Virus record (IMG/VR): IMGVR_UViG_3300023176_004004
Span: 1 to 25,576 of that record
Strand: one strand, 5' to 3'
Source of the DNA: a virus
DNA: 25,576 nt
A program made the position numbers and the translations under genes. The notes below the pieces were generated by a model that worked only from the letters and a program-made list of their open reading frames with translations, was not told the origin of the DNA and searched no databases. This document shows, piece by piece, positions 23,150 through 25,576 of this stretch (its first letter is position 1; each line of letters begins with the position of its first letter).

Positions 23150-23989
23150 ATGAATAATCAAAGCATACTTAGAAAATACAGGAGGCAACCAAAGTTGCAA
23201 ATAGATTTGCCTAGTAGAGGCGAATACTATCCTCCGGGTGCTTTACTTGACGGACAGTATAGCGATATTTCTGTTTTTAGTATGACACCAAATGATGAAA
23301 TAGCATTCAAAACTCCTGATGCATTAATTAACGGAGAAGCCACTGTTGCAACAATTAAAAGTTGTGTACCTGGTATTCAAGACCCGTGGAGTATACCTAC
23401 AATTGATATTGATACTGTTCTTGTAGGTATTAGAATTGCAAGTTATGGTGGATCAATGACTGTGAATAAAGTTTGTGGTGATTGCGGCACAGAAAATCAA
23501 TATGAAATACCATTAAGTTCGTATTTAGATTCATACAGCACAAAATCATTTGTAAACAGACTACCAGTTGACGATTTTATTTTCCATTTACGTCCGTTGA
23601 ACTATAGAGAATTTACAAACAATCAAAAAAGACTTTTAGGTATTAGACGTTCTTTGAACACTATTATAACAAACAAAGATTTGTCAGAAGAAGAAAAAGG
23701 AAAAGCAATGGAACCTCTGTATGTTGAACTTGCACGTACTCAGTTAGATTCAATTTACGCAACAATGGTAGGCATTGAAGTTGAAGGCGAAGTTGAAAAA
23801 GATAAAAATGAAATTGCAGACTTTTTTGAAAACAATGATAACAAATATATTGCAGAAGTAAAAAATGCAATAGAGAAAAACTTTAAAACTTGGTCAGCAC
23901 CAACCCATACCGTGCAATGTACCAATTGTAATAAAGAAGATGAAATGCAGGTTACATTGGATACATCGGATTTTTTCGGGAAAGGCTAG
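23150..23989 (+). CDS. gp26: Baseplate/tail assembly protein gp26-like, 279 aa
   Basis: Resembles the T4 baseplate protein family represented by gp26. Key blocks: 'DLPSRGEYYPPGALLDG' (19-35), 'MTPNDEIAFKTPDALINGEATV' (45-66), 'SCVPGIQDPWSIPTIDIDTVLVGIRIASYG' (71-100). Two CxxC pairs (Cys109/112 and Cys257/260) suggest a zinc site. I chose ATG at 23150 (AGGAG 7 bases before) over an upstream in-frame start at 23102 that overlaps the promoter. In T4 the order 26-51-27-28-29 places this gene upstream of the tape measure. Here it is on the opposite strand but adjacent. The end of the gene carries a -1 frameshift signal, so a second, 353-aa product is predicted. Confidence 0.9.
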   Translation: MNNQSILRKYRRQPKLQIDLPSRGEYYPPGALLDGQYSDISVFSMTPNDEIAFKTPDALINGEATVATIKSCVPGIQDPWSIPTIDIDTVLVGIRIASYGGSMTVNKVCGDCGTENQYEIPLSSYLDSYSTKSFVNRLPVDDFIFHLRPLNYREFTNNQKRLLGIRRSLNTIITNKDLSEEEKGKAMEPLYVELARTQLDSIYATMVGIEVEGEVEKDKNEIADFFENNDNKYIAEVKNAIEKNFKTWSAPTHTVQCTNCNKEDEMQVTLDTSDFFGKG

Positions 23990-24024
23990 TGAGCCTAACC
24001 GACACCGAAGTCTACTCACTAGCC
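23971..24024 (+). promoter_or_regulatory. Programmed -1 ribosomal frameshift signal
   Basis: Slippery heptamer T TTT TTC (23971-23977) is in the gp26 reading frame (GAT TTT TTC). A 6-base spacer GGGAAA follows, then a perfect 10-bp stem GGCTAGTGAG (23984-23993) / CTCACTAGCC (24015-24024) with a 21-base loop. The gp26 stop TAG (23987-23989) is inside the stem. After a -1 slip the ribosome reads CGG GAA AGG CTA GTG and enters the frame of the 73-aa ORF, with no stop until 24210. Confidence 0.85.
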
Positions 24025-24210
24025 GATGATATGGAAAATGAAATAAAACAAATTAAAGACAACTGGTATCGTATTGGCTGGTATATGAGAGGTAGTGCTA
24101 ACATACATGACTTACTTACTGATACAGATGTTGGAGATATAGAAATATTCAACAACATCATTAAAGATAACATCGATACAAGTAAAAATACTAAACTAGC
24201 TTGGGTTTAA
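23989..24210 (+). CDS. 73-aa ORF, probably the frameshift extension of gp26
   Basis: The frame is open from before 23989 to the TAA at 24208-24210. If translated alone it would start at GTG 23989, sharing a base with the gp26 TAG stop (TAGTG) and lying inside the 10-bp stem. The sequence is acidic and helical ('YSLADDMENEIKQIKDNWYRIGWYMRG', then 'DLLTDTDVGDIEIFNNIIKDNI'). I do not recognise a family. It sits at the position of T4 gene 51 but is far shorter (T4 gp51 is 249 aa). As a -1 fusion it adds 77 residues to the first 276 of gp26, giving 353 aa. By analogy with lambda gpGT, the extension may bind tape-measure or tube protein (inference). Confidence 0.75.
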   Translation: MSLTDTEVYSLADDMENEIKQIKDNWYRIGWYMRGSANIHDLLTDTDVGDIEIFNNIIKDNIDTSKNTKLAWV

Positions 24211-25437
24211 CTATTGTCCTGGTCTAAAACCTGGCGCTCCACTGTTTACACTTGGTCCAGGTGCTGGCGGAATTTGATCAGGTCCTCTAGGATCTGTTGC
24301 ATCAGGATCTTCCGGAGCCGCTGCTGCTAAAGGGCCGAAGTCTTCTGCCATCATTATTTCTCTGCGTGAACGAGTATAATATGGAACCTTACGACTTTCT
24401 AAACTTGTACCTGGAGGAAAGATCAAATCTTGGAACACTAGCCTTGCCCATTGACTTGTAGCATATGCACTACCATTTACTCCTGGTATCTCTCTTGCTC
24501 CAGGATCTACAAATCCGCTTGCTTCAGCAGCGCCACTAGCAGCAAAAAAATCATCACTACCAATGATACCACCAGTGATATTATTTAAAATTGATGCTGC
24601 ACCTTGTAAACCTGTACCAGCTAGTTCTACACTACCTTGTAGCATTGCTCCTATGAGACTTTCTTGACCCCACTCAACAATCCAATCAACTAACGCTTTT
24701 TGCGTAGTAGGATTGGTTAATGCATAAATCGCTAACTGAAATCCTGCTTCTGATACTAATGCACTAATAATAGCCGGAATTGTTCCAACACCAGAGCTTC
24801 CTACTGCAAGCTGCCCAGTTCTAACAATTGTTCTTATAGCTCTAACCATAGAGGTTACATTTTTTCCTACACGTAAAAAAACAATCATTATACCTGCAAT
24901 TTGTATTGCATACATACCCCAAGCAACTTCAACTTTATCTATGTATTCAGCTTCAGTAATTTCGCCTTCCATAAATTCAGCTTCAATGTTTGCCATAGTG
25001 ATTAAAATACTATTACGTAAGATTTCTTCAACCATAAACGCACTAAGCATTCTTAAAAACACACGTCCGAATCTTCCAGACATCAAAGCCGAAGTTCTTG
25101 GAAATGCTTGTCTATTAATTGCACTTATTTGTCTAACACGTTGTTTTGTATTACCAGGTAAGTTTCTTGGATTTATCCTAGCAGAAGCATACTGTTCTCT
25201 CAATGCAGGACGTTGTCCTCTTAAACTCCAACGATCTTTTAAATCTTCAGCCATACGTCTAGCTTCACCTATGCTGTCAATTCCATCTCGTCCAACACGG
25301 AATCTAAAGACGTCATTACCAGCAATGAACATATATCCATTGCCAATACGTCTCAATGATGCAGCACCAGGTATTCTTGATGCGATTTCTTCTTCAGATA
25401 AAATTGTTTTTCGATTAGTTATATCAAATAATTTCAT
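24211..25437 (-). CDS. Unrecognised virion-type protein with hydrophobic segments, 408 aa
   Basis: I do not recognise the family. ATG at 25437 has only a weak ribosome site. Residues 1-60 are soluble, with a beta-like 'YMFIAGNDVFRFRVG' (35-49). Residues 60-125 are strongly basic (many Arg). Three hydrophobic or amphipathic segments lie at about 126-149, 172-190 and 216-240. Ala/Gly-rich sequence fills 260-310, and residues 370-408 are Pro-rich and disordered ('PEDPDATDPRGPDQIPPAPGP'). There is no signal peptide. It ends base-to-base against the rightward ORF at 24210. The mix of basic, membrane-like and Pro-rich parts would fit a protein carried in the virion and ejected to the host membrane, but that is only an inference. 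Confidence 0.75.
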   Translation of the reverse strand: MKLFDITNRKTILSEEEIASRIPGAASLRRIGNGYMFIAGNDVFRFRVGRDGIDSIGEARRMAEDLKDRWSLRGQRPALREQYASARINPRNLPGNTKQRVRQISAINRQAFPRTSALMSGRFGRVFLRMLSAFMVEEILRNSILITMANIEAEFMEGEITEAEYIDKVEVAWGMYAIQIAGIMIVFLRVGKNVTSMVRAIRTIVRTGQLAVGSSGVGTIPAIISALVSEAGFQLAIYALTNPTTQKALVDWIVEWGQESLIGAMLQGSVELAGTGLQGAASILNNITGGIIGSDDFFAASGAAEASGFVDPGAREIPGVNGSAYATSQWARLVFQDLIFPPGTSLESRKVPYYTRSRREIMMAEDFGPLAAAAPEDPDATDPRGPDQIPPAPGPSVNSGAPGFRPGQ

Positions 25438-25462
25438 TCACAAGTGTTCCAGCTGTATAATG

Positions 25463-25468
25463 TATTTA
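25463..25468 (-). promoter_or_regulatory. Possible late promoter core TAAATA for the 408-aa gene
   Basis: ACTAAATAC on the minus strand, about 26 bases before the ATG; six of nine bases agree in place with the stronger GATAAATAC motif at 13773-13781 in the TAAATAC part. Weak evidence. Confidence 0.35.
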
Positions 25469-25477
25469 GTTATTAGT

Positions 25478-25497
25478 AGATGAACTAACGTTCATCT
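25478..25497. repeat. Perfect 8-bp inverted repeat upstream of the 408-aa gene
   Basis: AGATGAAC-TAAC-GTTCATCT. It has no T-run on the minus strand, and TGTGTTTTC on the plus strand. It may be a weak plus-strand terminator or a protein-binding site near the promoter motif at 25463-25468. Confidence 0.5.
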
Positions 25498-25553
25498 GTG
25501 TTTTCGTTACACTCAACACGAACTATTTGTTTGTGATTATAGTATTAGTTAAG

Positions 25554-25576
25554 GCATATGCGAATGCATATGCTTT
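25554..25576 (+). terminator. Hairpin GCATATGC-GAAT-GCATATGC at the window edge
   Basis: Perfect 8-bp inverted repeat (25554-25573), each arm itself a palindrome, followed by TTT at the window end. On the plus strand this could be an intrinsic terminator whose T-run continues outside the window. The minus side has no T-run. Confidence 0.4.

Noticed and set aside
1-25576. CRISPR arrays, insertion sequences, integrase or attachment sites
   Set aside because: No direct DNA repeats with regular spacers, transposase motifs or terminal inverted repeats were seen; the repeats present are diverged protein repeats.

Overview
This window looks like part of the late (virion) gene region of a T4-like contractile-tailed phage of the marine type (relatives infect Prochlorococcus, Synechococcus or SAR11). 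The case rests on a near-complete T4-type head module, portal (gp20), gp67-like core protein, acidic core protein, prohead protease (gp21), scaffold (gp22) and major capsid protein (gp23), together with a gp26-type baseplate/tail protein, a tape-measure protein, and very large fibre-like proteins of a style seen in marine T4-like phages. The DNA is AT-rich. The host cannot be fixed from the sequence: there are no photosynthesis genes, tRNAs or other host markers here.

Almost everything is read leftward (minus strand). From right to left: an unrecognised 408-aa protein with membrane-like segments (24211-25437); a short rightward island with gp26 and a small ORF (23150-24210); the tape-measure protein (20976-23081); portal; gp67-like protein; a Rossmann-type glycosyltransferase-like gene inserted in the head module; the acidic core protein; gp21; gp22; gp23, closed by a strong terminator (14318-14353). 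Next come a cold-shock-like gene and a 400-base gene-free stretch (13689-14090), then four fibre/structural genes of 120, 358, 110 and 2528 aa, and finally a second giant fibre-like gene that runs off the left edge (1-4197).

Two items stand out. (1) The end of gp26 carries all parts of a programmed -1 ribosomal frameshift signal: heptamer T TTT TTC, a 6-base spacer, and a perfect 10-bp stem-loop that holds the gp26 stop codon. The shift leads into the 73-aa ORF and would give a 353-aa fusion. This matches the logic of the lambda gpG/gpGT tail-assembly chaperones, and it sits beside the tape-measure gene. (2) The gene-free stretch between the cold-shock-like gene and the fibre genes looks like a self-contained non-coding RNA unit of about 250 nt, with a host-type sigma70 promoter, several helices including a GNRA-capped hairpin and a possible pseudoknot, and a strong intrinsic terminator.

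The two giant fibre-like proteins share one architecture: beta-helix-like N-terminal region, tandem helical 'CxRD...IIDA' modules (8 in one, 3 in the other), a 'YNALP' domain, then beta-repeat C-terminal regions. The helical modules fall into two classes whose core motif predicts their length. Candidate T4-type late promoters (TAAATA core) stand before several transcription units. The overall picture is a late operon set for head assembly, tail length control and host-binding fibres.
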